Shown here: piece after piece, positions 27,848 to 36,448 of the stretch
How positions within the stretch are numbered: the stretch's first letter is position 1
Layout: each line of letters begins with the position of its first letter
Assembly (NCBI GenBank): GCA_964520655.1
Contig: CAZFNI010000008.1
Span: forward strand, 1 to 64,000
DNA: 64,000 nucleotides
Direction of reading: 5' to 3'
Origin: JACQQW01 sp964520655
GTDB taxonomy: Bacteria; Omnitrophota; Gorgyraeia; Zapsychrales; Fredricksoniimonadaceae
Program-made: the position numbers and the translations under genes
The notes under the pieces: model-generated
Databases searched by the model: none
What the model was told of the DNA's origin: nothing
Seen by the model: only the letters and a program-made list of their open reading frames with translations

Positions 27848-27875
27848 AGTATAGAATATTTTCAGTTATTCACAA
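27848..27875 (-). promoter_or_regulatory. Promoter of cmoA-like gene (leaderless)
   Basis: On the minus strand, TTGTGA (27875-27870), a 16-base spacer and TATACT (27853-27848), then six bases to the ATG at 27841. The expected start is the A of the ATG. Confidence 0.55.
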
Positions 27876-27913
27876 TAAAGAAAAACTATATCACTGTTCC
27901 TTTGATTTTAAAA

Positions 27914-27919
27914 TATAAT
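27914..27919 (+). promoter_or_regulatory. -10 box of the DMT permease gene (leaderless)
   Basis: A perfect TATAAT ends six bases before the ATG at 27926, with no ribosome binding site between. The -35 element is weak. This supports ATG 27926 as the start over the TTG at 27902, which lies upstream of the -10 box. Confidence 0.5.
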
Positions 27920-27925
27920 AACTTA

Positions 27926-28813
27926 ATGCTCAGCCCATTTATCTTTGGAGTTTGTGCTTCTTTGGCCTCGGCCGCGGCATGGGCGCTTGGCACGGTGTTG
28001 TTTTCCAGGATGGGGCCCTCGATCTCCCCTTTGGGGATGAATTTATGCCGGGGAGCGCTCGGGGTATTATTTTTGGCTATCCCTGTTCTGTTGGCGGGCG
28101 TCCAACCATTTGATCCTCGCTCCTTTCTTTTTCTGGCCGCCAGCGGCTTGCTGGGTATCACGCTGGGAGATACGTTCTTTTTTAAAACGCTCATGCAATT
28201 AGGTCCGCGTTTAACCGCTTTGATAGGGGCCTTGGGGCCGGTGATCACCTCTTTGGCGGCGGTTATTTTTTTAGGGGAAAGGCCGAGCATTCTGGTATGG
28301 GTGGGAATTTTTCTGACGGTAGGCGGTGTCAGTTGGTTATTGTGGGAGAAGAATCCGCTTGAGAACGAACAAAATAAGGATAAAACAGCAGGCATCATTT
28401 ATGGTTTATTATTCGTTGGAGCTTCAGCGGCAGGGATCGTGCTTGCAAAAGTGGGCGTAACAACAACGTCAGCGTTATGGGCGACATTCTTGCGGATCGC
28501 CTGGGGAACGATGGGGCTTTTATGCTGGGGATTGTTGACGCGTCGACTGGAAAAAGATCTGCTCCCATTTAGGGACATCAAAGTATTGAAAAGTTTTGCT
28601 TGGATCGTTCTCATTGGTGTGTTCGGGGGTTTTTGGCTTTTCCTCGTTTCTCTTCAATATATCGATGTTTCAATTGCCAGCGCACTTAACTCAACCACGC
28701 CATTGTTTATCTTGCCAATGGCCGCGATCATTGCAAAGGAAAAAATATCCAGAAGGGCAGTCTTTGGGGCGATCATAGCAGTGGCTGGAGTTATGCTGAT
28801 CTTGATCCATTAG
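27926..28813 (+). CDS. EamA/DMT-superfamily permease
   Basis: 295 residues with about ten hydrophobic helices in two EamA repeats. LASAAAWALGTVLFSRMG begins the first and GLLFVGASAAGIVLAKVG the second; the LGERPSILVWVGI and AKEKISRRAVFGAI segments end the repeats, as usual for the family. Such permeases export or import metabolites; substrate cannot be told. The start is decided by the TATAAT box. It is divergent from the CmoA-like gene with 84 bases between the start codons. Inner membrane. Confidence 0.85.
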   Translation: MLSPFIFGVCASLASAAAWALGTVLFSRMGPSISPLGMNLCRGALGVLFLAIPVLLAGVQPFDPRSFLFLAASGLLGITLGDTFFFKTLMQLGPRLTALIGALGPVITSLAAVIFLGERPSILVWVGIFLTVGGVSWLLWEKNPLENEQNKDKTAGIIYGLLFVGASAAGIVLAKVGVTTTSALWATFLRIAWGTMGLLCWGLLTRRLEKDLLPFRDIKVLKSFAWIVLIGVFGGFWLFLVSLQYIDVSIASALNSTTPLFILPMAAIIAKEKISRRAVFGAIIAVAGVMLILIH

Positions 28814-28827
28814 TTTAAGGAGTTCAT

Positions 28828-29949
28828 ATGTTTTCATTTATACGATGCATGACATATTGTTTAATATTTTATTTCTTTATGCTTTCCCTGTGCGACGCGG
28901 GCCTAAACGATTTACCTAAAGCTGTTGGGATGTCCCCGGATCTCATTGAGCGGCAGACAAAACGGGCCGAAGAATCTGAGATGGATCAGCTCATGGCGGC
29001 GCTTGGGATTAGAAAGGGTATGGTCGTTTTGGATGTTGGGACTGGCTCCGGTCAATATGCGTATGCATTTGCCGAGAAGCTAAAAAGTGGCGGCAAGGTC
29101 TTTGCAACCGATGTTAATCCGGACATGGTCCATTACGTGCAGGCACAAAGCATCAAGAAAGGTCTTAAGAATTTACATCCTGTCTTAGTCAAGGCCAACG
29201 GGGTAGATCCATTCTATAGCACGAACCGTTATGACGTGATCTTTATGGCGCACACGCATTTTTACATCGATCATTTGGAAGATTATTTAAGGACGATGAA
29301 AGCATATCTGTCACCGACAGGACGTTTTGTAATATTGTCTGGAAAACATCCGGTTGATTTTAAAGCGGAGAATATTACGGATCTGGACGGGTTGTTGGCA
29401 GCGATCGCTAAAGAAGGTCCGACGAGTCCATTCTATGCGTATTTTAATTGGCTTAAACCGCAAGATTATCAAATGAGTTTGGAGCCGGATAATGTTATGT
29501 CGTTAAAAGTCCGGCTTGCGGGTACTTTTAATGCGATACAACGGGACTTAAATTTCTTTAATCATTTCCTTAATGAGCAAGGCTCAGGTTTTAAAGAAGA
29601 CATAGGCCTCACGCCGCAGGAGAGGAAGACGTTGTATGCTAGGTCGATCTTTCTGAAAGAATCTGGGAGGGTTGATGAGCATTGGCACGTGAAGCCAGAA
29701 AGCGAGGCAGTACATCGAGTAGGGACACAGGCTATCTATAGTATAAATCAGACATTGATCATCCAACAGTTTAGGATGTTTCTCGATAATGGCAAGTCAC
29801 CATTTCTTCCTGGGGGCAGGATCTCGCCTAATACGAAAAATATTGACAGGGTTTTTGACAGGGCAGGGTATAAATTGGACAAAGAATACGATTTTATCCC
29901 GTATGAATGGCTTTCTGTCTACAAAGCCTCAACGAATAATGAAAAATAA
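28828..29949 (+). CDS. Exported class I SAM-methyltransferase-like protein
   Basis: 373 residues. A hydrophobic N-terminus (about 5-23, CLIFYFFMLSLCDAG) looks like a signal peptide or a possible lipobox. The methyltransferase domain follows: VLDVGTGSGQYAYAFAEKL (motif I) and VFATDVNPDMV, then a LSPTGRFVILSGKHP segment. About 160 residues after it are unassigned. A SAM-dependent enzyme outside the cytoplasm is unexpected since SAM is not known to be there, so either the segment is an anchor with the domain inside or the fold has another use. Good TAAGGAG ribosome binding site. Confidence 0.7.
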   Translation: MFSFIRCMTYCLIFYFFMLSLCDAGLNDLPKAVGMSPDLIERQTKRAEESEMDQLMAALGIRKGMVVLDVGTGSGQYAYAFAEKLKSGGKVFATDVNPDMVHYVQAQSIKKGLKNLHPVLVKANGVDPFYSTNRYDVIFMAHTHFYIDHLEDYLRTMKAYLSPTGRFVILSGKHPVDFKAENITDLDGLLAAIAKEGPTSPFYAYFNWLKPQDYQMSLEPDNVMSLKVRLAGTFNAIQRDLNFFNHFLNEQGSGFKEDIGLTPQERKTLYARSIFLKESGRVDEHWHVKPESEAVHRVGTQAIYSINQTLIIQQFRMFLDNGKSPFLPGGRISPNTKNIDRVFDRAGYKLDKEYDFIPYEWLSVYKASTNNEK

Positions 29950-30064
29950 TAACCTCTCCTCGCTTTAATCTCAAAACAGCAGATAAGATCCTGAAACTTT
30001 TGCTTCCATGCATTGTCTAAAGGTGTGAACAACAAAAACAGACAATCGTTAAATGGAGGTTTGT

Positions 30065-30736
30065 ATGGTTTCCCCAAAAGCATTGAAGTTCGCGGCAATT
30101 GCGTTGGCAGTCACGATCGTTTTTGCACCGTCGCTCTCACAGGCTGATGAGCATCACGGTGGCGGCGGACGGCATGGGGGGGATCATCATCGCCATTATA
30201 GTTATCACAACCGTCCTGATTTTGGTTTTCGTTTGGACATTCTTCCCAACGGTAGTTTCTCTGTGTTTATCGGGGGCGCACGCTTCTATTATAGCGATGG
30301 GATATATTACCAGCGTTATGGCCGGGAATATGTCATTGTTCATCCGCCCATCGGAGCGGTCGTCCGTCGCATTCCCTATGATTACCGTCCGGTCATTATA
30401 AATGGCGTAACTTATTACACGGATCAGGGTATCTACTACGTTCATACACGCTCGGGATATCAGGTTGTTCCGGCCCCGGTTGTCTATGTGCAGGCGCCGC
30501 CGGTCATTATTCCAACAGCCCCAGGGCAGTCAGCGCCATTAGTATCCGCGGGGCATTCAACCCCTGTTACCTTTAATCTTGATGACAGCTATACGCTGAA
30601 CATCCCCAATGAAAAGCTGGGCGGCTATACGGAGGTCACGATCAAACGGTCAGGGAAAGGTTTTGTTGGGCCTCAGGGGGAATTTTATCCAGAGTTCCCC
30701 AGGGTTGCGCAGCTTAAGGCCATGTATCTTCAATAA
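30065..30736 (+). CDS. Exported DUF6515-like repeat protein
   Basis: 223 residues from ATG 30065, five bases after GGAGGT (30055-30060). The signal peptide (about 1-27) ends near SQA. A His/Gly-rich stretch follows (HHGGGGRHGGDHH), able to bind metal ions, then repeated YY-containing units (FYYSDGIYYQRYGREYVIV, VTYYTDQGIYYVHTRSGYQVV) as in the DUF6515 family, and a small C-terminal domain. It lies upstream of the ECF sigma operon, with 81 bases between. Function unknown; envelope-associated metal binding is a guess. Confidence 0.65.
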   Translation: MVSPKALKFAAIALAVTIVFAPSLSQADEHHGGGGRHGGDHHRHYSYHNRPDFGFRLDILPNGSFSVFIGGARFYYSDGIYYQRYGREYVIVHPPIGAVVRRIPYDYRPVIINGVTYYTDQGIYYVHTRSGYQVVPAPVVYVQAPPVIIPTAPGQSAPLVSAGHSTPVTFNLDDSYTLNIPNEKLGGYTEVTIKRSGKGFVGPQGEFYPEFPRVAQLKAMYLQ

Positions 30737-30817
30737 AAGAATTTCTGCTTTTAAGTAGATTGGATTAAAATGAAACTTTCTCATGAAGGGATTTGTCTAA
30801 CATATAGAGAACGTTTT

Positions 30818-31369
30818 ATGGATCAGATCAGTGATGCGATATTAAAGAAAGCCGCTGAAGGCGATGTGGCGGCATTTGAGCAGATCTATAGGGCTTACGC
30901 GCCTTTTGTTTACAATGTTGCTTTCCGGATGCTGCAACGCAAGGAAGATGCTGAGGAAGTCGTCCAGGAGGTTTTTGTGGCCGTGCATGGGAAACTCAAT
31001 GGGTTTATGTTCCGTTCATCCCTTAAAACATGGGTTTACCGCATTACGGCCAACCATTGCATCAACCATTTGAATAAACACAAACGCCATGACAAAGGGC
31101 GGGTGGATCTGGAGGATGTCATCGGTTCGATCGGCACTTTGGATGAAACGCATGCAAAGATCGAACGCGAGGACCATGAGTATAAAGTAGCGCGGTTGCT
31201 TGAGGTTCTTAATCCTGAGGAGAAAGCGTGCGTGGTCCTGCGCAGCATCGAGGGCTTAAGTTACGAGGAGATCTCACGGAGTTTGAATGTGAATATCAAT
31301 ACGGTCAGGACAAGGCTTAAAAGGGGGCGTGAAAAGATGATGGCCCAAAGCTTGGAGGACAAACAATGA
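30818..31369 (+). CDS. ECF-type RNA polymerase sigma factor
   Basis: 183 residues from ATG 30818 (an in-frame ATG at 30770 would add 16 non-conserved residues). Region 2: FEQIYRAYAPFVYNVAFRML then DAEEVVQEVFVAV; region 4: LNPEEKACVVLRSIEGLSYEEI followed by the helix-turn-helix NINTVRTRLKRGREKM (quoted in parts). It directs RNA polymerase to a small set of envelope-stress promoters, as judged from its partners: the next gene is a zinc-finger anti-sigma factor overlapping by ATGA, then a Spy-like periplasmic protein. Cytoplasmic. Confidence 0.9.
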   Translation: MDQISDAILKKAAEGDVAAFEQIYRAYAPFVYNVAFRMLQRKEDAEEVVQEVFVAVHGKLNGFMFRSSLKTWVYRITANHCINHLNKHKRHDKGRVDLEDVIGSIGTLDETHAKIEREDHEYKVARLLEVLNPEEKACVVLRSIEGLSYEEISRSLNVNINTVRTRLKRGREKMMAQSLEDKQ

Positions 31370-31791
31370 GCTGTGAACATATCCAGGAAATATTATTATC
31401 CGATTATCACGACGGTCGTTTAAGCGCCGGCAAACGCCGCGATGTCAATGCGCATTTGCAGCAATGTGCCAGCTGCCGGCTGTTGGCCGAGCGGATCAAT
31501 GCACGGGTCATTAAGCCGTTCGATCAGTTATCCTCGCCGATGCCGGATGAGTTCTGCTGGAGCCAGATCAAGCGCCGCATTGAAAGTCAGGCTGTGCCTG
31601 CCCCCCGAAGGATGTCCTGGGTCATGAGGCCAGCGTTCGCAACGGCCAGCATCTGCGTGATGCTGATGGTCGTTGGGATCACGGTTGTGCGCAATAATTC
31701 CGGCCAGACCCCGTATATGTCTTATGTTCTAGCCAGCGATACAGAAAGCAATGATGAGGTTAGCAGCAGTATTGAGGAGTATTTTTTATAA
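31366..31791 (+). CDS. Zinc-finger anti-sigma factor
   Basis: 141 residues. The N-terminal zinc-binding ZAS motif HxxxCxxC is complete (H30, C34, C37), and a single membrane helix lies at about 87-108. The short periplasmic tail is acidic. ZAS proteins hold their cognate ECF sigma at the membrane until a signal releases it. The ATG overlaps the sigma stop (ATGA), and the spacing to the next gene is 10 bases, so the three genes form one operon. Confidence 0.88.
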   Translation: MSCEHIQEILLSDYHDGRLSAGKRRDVNAHLQQCASCRLLAERINARVIKPFDQLSSPMPDEFCWSQIKRRIESQAVPAPRRMSWVMRPAFATASICVMLMVVGITVVRNNSGQTPYMSYVLASDTESNDEVSSSIEEYFL

Positions 31792-31801
31792 GGAGCGAGT
31801 T

Positions 31802-32269
31802 ATGAGAAAAAAATTATCCGTGGTTTTGTTGGTCTTGGGCTTATGTGTCCCATCAGTTTATGCCCAGCCGGGCAATGAGGAAGGCGGACGCTTTAGCGGC
31901 ATGCGTTTCGAGGGCCGTAGAGAGGGCCGGATCAAGAAAATGTTCGAACAATTGAATTTGAGCGAGGAGCAGAAGAAGCTGCTGGAAGCCAACAGGGCCA
32001 AGAATAAAGAAGCCAACAAGGCCTTAAAGGAGCAGATCCGCGCGAACATGAAAGCGCTTGGTGAGGAATTAAAAAAGCCGGAACTGGATATGGCCAAAGT
32101 CAACGCGCTGCATGAAAATGGCAAACAGCTGTTTGGGAAAGCGGCGGATCAGAAGTTCAATTCCATCCTGGAAGTGCGCAAGATCCTGACCAAAGAGCAG
32201 TTCGTTCAATTTACCGGCATGATGGAAAAACGCATCATGAACAGACCGTTCTTTAAAGAGGCAGATTAG
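31802..32269 (+). CDS. Spy/CpxP-like periplasmic protein
   Basis: 155 residues from ATG 31802, with AAGGAG six to seven bases upstream. A signal peptide (1-20, ends VYA) precedes a fully helical, highly charged mature part with LNLSEEQKKLL and ILTKEQFVQF, the two LTxxQ-type motifs of the Spy/CpxP family (which includes the zinc-linked ZraP and heavy-metal sensor CnrX). Such proteins act as periplasmic chaperones or stress sensors. Being the third gene of the sigma/anti-sigma operon suggests it senses the signal or is the output. Its last 17 bases overlap the convergent monooxygenase. Confidence 0.8.
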   Translation: MRKKLSVVLLVLGLCVPSVYAQPGNEEGGRFSGMRFEGRREGRIKKMFEQLNLSEEQKKLLEANRAKNKEANKALKEQIRANMKALGEELKKPELDMAKVNALHENGKQLFGKAADQKFNSILEVRKILTKEQFVQFTGMMEKRIMNRPFFKEAD

Positions 32270-33986
32270 GTTTAAAGTTCTTAAATCCCAGTCGATATAA
32301 GACATGGGAAATGACCGTTAACAGCACAAAGAAACAGCTGTATGTGCATTGAAAGAAGTCCAAAGGCACGCGTTTCATCGTCGATATGGCAAGTTCTCTT
32401 TTTGAGTGAGGCCCTTGCAGCCGGTATTGGCACGAGAGGAACGGATTAAAATATAACCGTAGCAGCAGTAAAGGGTGTTTTTTAAGTTCCTGCCATTGTG
32501 GCCGGCATCCAATATATCCCGCCAGTTCATCCATGTAGCTTGTAAAATCAACTAGTCCATTGACCCGGTCCGATACAACGGCGAACATTTGTTTATGATG
32601 TGCGGCATCTGCGTTGATCTGGTCGATCATGGCGTTCTGGTCAGGCAGAATGGAGGCGCCGCTTAAGATCTGGGAGAACCACCGTGCTTGCAGTTCCGCG
32701 ATCGGAGGGATAGCGCCGATCGCCGGCCGGGCGAACCCGATGAAACAAAGGGATTTCCCAAGCGCCGGGTCAAAGCAGCTTTTATAGAGCGTGCGGCAAT
32801 CCAAGGAATCAATATTCAAGAAAGGAAAGCGGGTCACGTACCCGGTGCAGAAGATGACCGCATCCGCTTTGCTTGCGGTGTTATCGTCAAATTCAACGCC
32901 GTCAACGGTGAATCGCTTGATCCCCGGTTTTAATGTGCAGCGGTTGGAAGCGATGGCTTTGGCGATCCCCTGGCATTTGGTGGCAAACTGCTCGCCATGG
33001 CCGGCATTGGACATCATGGACAGTCTTCCGATAACGCTGATCTCGTCTAACCCCAGATAGAAAAGGAATTGGAATATTTTGACCAGCAGGTAAAAGAACA
33101 GCAAGATAGAGGCGATATAGATCGGCCAGTCGATCAGTGGGGATAAGCTGGATACAAGGTTGATGCTGGCGACAAAGATATTGTAAATGCCAGCCCCCAG
33201 GAGCAACGCTGACAAGAATAATATCAGCGACGGACAATGGAATTCTTTGTGACGGATCCTAAATAGCCATGCAGGGATCGTGTAGAACAAACGGTTGGTA
33301 TAGAAATCATTGGGCTTGCCGAAAAAAAGACGGGGGATGACCAGGACGCCGCGGCGCAGGCTTAAGATGCAGTGGCGTGTCACTTTGGATATTTCATCAA
33401 CGATATCCGAAGCGCTCTCGCCGCCGCCAATGACAACAACATCCTTGCCGGCAAAGGGGGCCGCATTTTTGTAGTACCCGCCGTGGGAGATCTGGCCCTT
33501 GAATAGTTCTTTGCCGGGGACATCTGGCATCACCGCGTATTGATGCACGCCGGCGCAGACGGCAACAGCATCAAAGAGAAGCGTTTCTTCGCGGTTGTTC
33601 TTCTCATCACGCACGGTGATGCTCCAGGCGCCATTGGGTTGCTGCCGGGCTTTTAATACCGTATGGCCGAATCGAATATGGGATAGCAGGTTGAATTGCG
33701 CGGCATAATCACGCAGGTATTGCTGGAATTCATGATGCTTAAAATGCAGCGGTGGCTTAGGGGCTGCGGGGAAATCCGAGAACGCCGTTAAACAGGACGA
33801 TGATGTCAGCAGGGTGGATTCATAAACACCGATACTGTCTAAAGAATAGCGGTAGATGCCGCCCAGGTCCGGCGCTTTTTCAAAGCACGTGACCTGATGC
33901 CCCTCCTCAAGAAGATTCTTAATGGTGGTCAGTCCGGATGCTCCAGCTCCAATGACGGCGACACTCTTGATGGTTTTTCCAGGCAT
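32253..33986 (-). CDS. Flavin-containing monooxygenase with membrane insertion
   Basis: 577 residues. The FAD Rossmann motif GAGASG is at 13-18, the FMO fingerprint FxGxxxHxxxY at 162-172 is intact, and the NADPH motif GGGESA is at 187-192. CTGYVTRFPF near 395 is the FMO second signature region. Between them, about residues 250-320, sit two or three strongly hydrophobic segments (SLILFLSALLLGAGIYNIFV, IYIASILLFFYLLVKIFQFL) not found in ordinary soluble FMOs, and another near the C-terminus. The enzyme should oxygenate a nucleophilic N or S, or act as a Baeyer-Villiger enzyme; substrate unknown. Convergent with the Spy-like gene (17-base overlap). Confidence 0.8.
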   Translation of the reverse strand: MPGKTIKSVAVIGAGASGLTTIKNLLEEGHQVTCFEKAPDLGGIYRYSLDSIGVYESTLLTSSSCLTAFSDFPAAPKPPLHFKHHEFQQYLRDYAAQFNLLSHIRFGHTVLKARQQPNGAWSITVRDEKNNREETLLFDAVAVCAGVHQYAVMPDVPGKELFKGQISHGGYYKNAAPFAGKDVVVIGGGESASDIVDEISKVTRHCILSLRRGVLVIPRLFFGKPNDFYTNRLFYTIPAWLFRIRHKEFHCPSLILFLSALLLGAGIYNIFVASINLVSSLSPLIDWPIYIASILLFFYLLVKIFQFLFYLGLDEISVIGRLSMMSNAGHGEQFATKCQGIAKAIASNRCTLKPGIKRFTVDGVEFDDNTASKADAVIFCTGYVTRFPFLNIDSLDCRTLYKSCFDPALGKSLCFIGFARPAIGAIPPIAELQARWFSQILSGASILPDQNAMIDQINADAAHHKQMFAVVSDRVNGLVDFTSYMDELAGYIGCRPQWQELKKHPLLLLRLYFNPFLSCQYRLQGPHSKRELAISTMKRVPLDFFQCTYSCFFVLLTVISHVLYRLGFKNFKPNLPL

Positions 33987-33990
33987 GAAG

Positions 33991-35247
33991 TTAGCTTTCT
34001 TTAGAATGTTGATCTGTTATCCAGCATCGCAGCAGCGGCGCGCACATCACGGTCGTTACAAGGGCCATGATCACAAGCATGGTGAAGATCGCGGGCGTGA
34101 TGAGTTTTAGTTCAAGGCCGATATTGATCGCGACTAATGCCATCAGCGCGCGGGTGTTCATCAGCGCGGCAATGGGTCCTGATATATGGGACGGTTGTCC
34201 GGTCAGATGGCTGCCTAGATAACAGCCGCCGAATTTTCCGGCGACAGCAGCCACAAGGATCAAGGCGCAGCCGATCCAGGCTGTCGGGGAATTAAGCGAG
34301 CCAATGTGCGTGTTTAGTCCTGTATTGGTAAAGAAGACAGGGACGAAGGCAACAAGGACGATATTGGCGAATTGATCCCTCCACGCTTTGACCAGTGATG
34401 TTTCCTGATGCAGACAGACCCCGAAGAGAAAAGCTCCGAATATCACAAAGACTCCCAGCACATGGGTGATCAGCGCACTGATGAATAATCCTATCAGCAG
34501 CAGGGCTAAGAATGAGGCGGGCATTTTACCGCTGGAAGAAAGAGAACTTTGTTTTTTCCACTCCTGGCGCAACCAGGGGCTGACGATCTTTTGCAGCACA
34601 AAAAAGAATACCAGCAGGCCTGCGATCTGCAGGAATAAGAACCATGGATCGCAGTGTGAGACAGCCGCGGCGCTGGCCAACCCCAGCAGGATCCAGCCGA
34701 TCACATCATCGATCGCGGCGGCGCTGATACTCATAGCACCGACAGCCGTGTGTTCGAGTTTCATCTCAAGCAAAATGCGTCCCATGATCGGTAATGCGGA
34801 AATGGACAGCGTGATGCACAAGAACGATTGAAATCCCCAAAAAGGTGTGGTGGAAGCGAAGTGCTTGTGCAGCCAGGGGCCGATCATCAGCGCGCACAAG
34901 CAGGGCGCGACAATGCCAAGAACGGAGACAGCAGCGATCGTTCCCGAGCGCGGACGGATATGGCTGTAATCAAATTCCATGCCTACCTGGAACAGGAGGA
35001 AGATCAAACCAAGCTTGCCCAATGAATGCATCGTGGGTTGTATTTCCAAGGGGAACAGTGCTGGCCAATGTCCCGGCCAGAGGGCGCCTAAGACAGAGGG
35101 CCCCAACAGGATGCCGGCTAATATTTCACCGACTGCCAAAGGCTGGCCGAAACGTTTCCCCAGCCGGCCGAATATCCAGGCCGCCACGATGATCAATGTC
35201 CATTGGATCAAAATAAGTTTTATATGATCTTCGGATGTTGGGACCAT
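33991..35247 (-). CDS. Kef-type cation/proton antiporter (CPA2 family)
   Basis: 418 residues, about 12 membrane helices. GEILAGILLGPSVLG near residue 42 is the CPA2/KefB signature, and SAAAIDDVIGWILLG carries the paired-acid DD motif of ion transport. No C-terminal TrkA-N domain, so this is the short NapA/KefB core form. It exchanges Na+ or K+ for H+ across the inner membrane. It precedes the monooxygenase gene by 4 bases on the minus strand, so both are probably on one transcript. Confidence 0.85.
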   Translation of the reverse strand: MVPTSEDHIKLILIQWTLIIVAAWIFGRLGKRFGQPLAVGEILAGILLGPSVLGALWPGHWPALFPLEIQPTMHSLGKLGLIFLLFQVGMEFDYSHIRPRSGTIAAVSVLGIVAPCLCALMIGPWLHKHFASTTPFWGFQSFLCITLSISALPIMGRILLEMKLEHTAVGAMSISAAAIDDVIGWILLGLASAAAVSHCDPWFLFLQIAGLLVFFFVLQKIVSPWLRQEWKKQSSLSSSGKMPASFLALLLIGLFISALITHVLGVFVIFGAFLFGVCLHQETSLVKAWRDQFANIVLVAFVPVFFTNTGLNTHIGSLNSPTAWIGCALILVAAVAGKFGGCYLGSHLTGQPSHISGPIAALMNTRALMALVAINIGLELKLITPAIFTMLVIMALVTTVMCAPLLRCWITDQHSKES

Positions 35248-35302
35248 AATGGGAGGTATTCTAACATGCTTTAATTAAAATGATGGAAGAATCCGCTAAC
35301 AC

Positions 35303-35331
35303 TTGACGTTTCTCTTAAAATCAGGTATAAA
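35303..35331 (+). promoter_or_regulatory. Promoter of tRNA-Thr
   Basis: TTGACG (35303-35308), a 17-base spacer and TATAAA (35326-35331), ending 11 bases before the mature tRNA start at 35343. Confidence 0.7.
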
Positions 35332-35342
35332 ACACCTTCCAC

Positions 35343-35415
35343 GCTGGCGTAGCTCAGTTGGTAGAGCAGCGCATTCGTAATGCGCAGGCCGTCAGTTCAA
35401 TCCTGACCGCCAGCT
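35343..35415 (+). tRNA. tRNA-Thr (CGT)
   Basis: A 73-base cloverleaf: acceptor GCTGGCG/CGCCAGC, D arm with AGTTGGTA loop, anticodon stem GCGCA/TGCGC around TTCGTAA (anticodon CGT), variable AGGCC, T stem GTCAG/CTGAC with normal loop TTCAATC. CCA is not encoded. The T run that follows (CTTTTTC) may help termination. Confidence 0.96.
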
Positions 35416-35444
35416 TTTTCCTCCCATTAAAATTCTTTCATTTT

Positions 35445-35474
35445 TTGGCATAACGCCTGTCGATATGCTATACT
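35445..35474 (+). promoter_or_regulatory. Promoter of the beta-barrel gene (leaderless)
   Basis: TTGGCA (35445-35450), an 18-base spacer and TATACT (35469-35474). The expected start is at 35481-35483, on the ATG at 35483. The ATG at 35465 lies upstream of the -10 box and cannot be used from this promoter. Confidence 0.6.
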
Positions 35475-35482
35475 TTTTTTAT

Positions 35483-36427
35483 ATGTGGTTTTTACTCATC
35501 CCCTTTCTCTTAATATTAGCAGCACCTGTCTCCCATGCGGAAGTATCCCGTTTGGATTCCATCGCCAATGCATTAGATGCGTTTGATCGTAAATTAGACA
35601 AGGCGTATGATTCGTTTGAACGCGTAGACGGCACCAAGAAACAGGATCTGGGTGTTCGTAAGGCACATACGTTCGATTTAGGTTATGAACCCTATTTTTA
35701 TCAGTACTGGGAAAGCATTCCGATCAAGATCACCGGTATGATGAACAGCTATTATGCCAATTACGCGTACCGCCCCTCTGAGAGCAATCCATTGAATAAT
35801 ACGGTCGTTAATACCTACTTGTTCGATTTCCGTTATGCCTTCGGGAAAGCGACCTATAAAGGTTCCGGCGTCTCCAAAGATGAAGAGAATTACAATATGG
35901 AAATACGGGGGATGCTGGGTAAGGATTATTTACTGATGGATGATGTTCTTTTTACGCCGTATTTTGGTTTCGGCTACCGTTATTTGTATAACGTCGCCAA
36001 TGATATCAGGACATCCGATGGGCATTACGGCTATGACCGCCGTTCTTACTATTATTATTTGCCGCTTGGTTTTAAGATCAATGTCCCTCATCTTCAGGGC
36101 CCTTGGAGCGCTGCCTTTAACGGCGAATATGACATTTTCCTGCGGGGTGTTCAAAACAGCGACCTCAACGCGGTGTCTCCGTATGCCGGGGTCAATTATC
36201 CCAATTTAAGCAACCGCCAGACAGGCGGGTTTGGGATAAGGGGATCGGTGCGGTTGATGTATTCGACGCCCAAGCTGGATTTCTATCTTGAGCCTTTCAT
36301 GCGTTACTGGAACATTGATGACTCTGAGATAAAAACAGAGACTTCTCCAGACGGCACCTCCTTTACCGGTCTAGAGCCACACAATACCACCAAAGAAATT
36401 GGTTCTAAAATCGGTCTTCAGTTCTAA
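35483..36427 (+). CDS. Outer-membrane beta-barrel protein
   Basis: 314 residues from ATG 35483. A signal peptide (about 1-20, ends SHA) is followed by a short coiled-coil-like stretch (SIANALDAFDRKLDKAYDSF) and then alternating aromatic strands (TFDLGYEPYFYQYWE, YLFDFRYAFG, FTPYFGFGYRYLYN, YYYYLPLGFKINV, LDFYLEPFMRYW) to a C-terminal Phe (KIGLQF), the mark for Bam-mediated insertion. About 10-12 strands are possible. The ligand or substrate is unknown. It has its own promoter, after tRNA-Thr. Confidence 0.8.
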   Translation: MWFLLIPFLLILAAPVSHAEVSRLDSIANALDAFDRKLDKAYDSFERVDGTKKQDLGVRKAHTFDLGYEPYFYQYWESIPIKITGMMNSYYANYAYRPSESNPLNNTVVNTYLFDFRYAFGKATYKGSGVSKDEENYNMEIRGMLGKDYLLMDDVLFTPYFGFGYRYLYNVANDIRTSDGHYGYDRRSYYYYLPLGFKINVPHLQGPWSAAFNGEYDIFLRGVQNSDLNAVSPYAGVNYPNLSNRQTGGFGIRGSVRLMYSTPKLDFYLEPFMRYWNIDDSEIKTETSPDGTSFTGLEPHNTTKEIGSKIGLQF

Positions 36428-36436
36428 ATCCTCTGT

Positions 36437-36442
36437 TATAAT
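36437..36442 (+). promoter_or_regulatory. -10 box of the GT-C/TPR gene (leaderless)
   Basis: TATAAT ends six bases before the ATG at 36449, in the 21-base gap after the beta-barrel gene. No ribosome binding site intervenes. The -35 candidate TCTTCA (36415-36420) is weak and lies inside the upstream gene. Confidence 0.45.
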
Positions 36443-36448
36443 GCCGGC

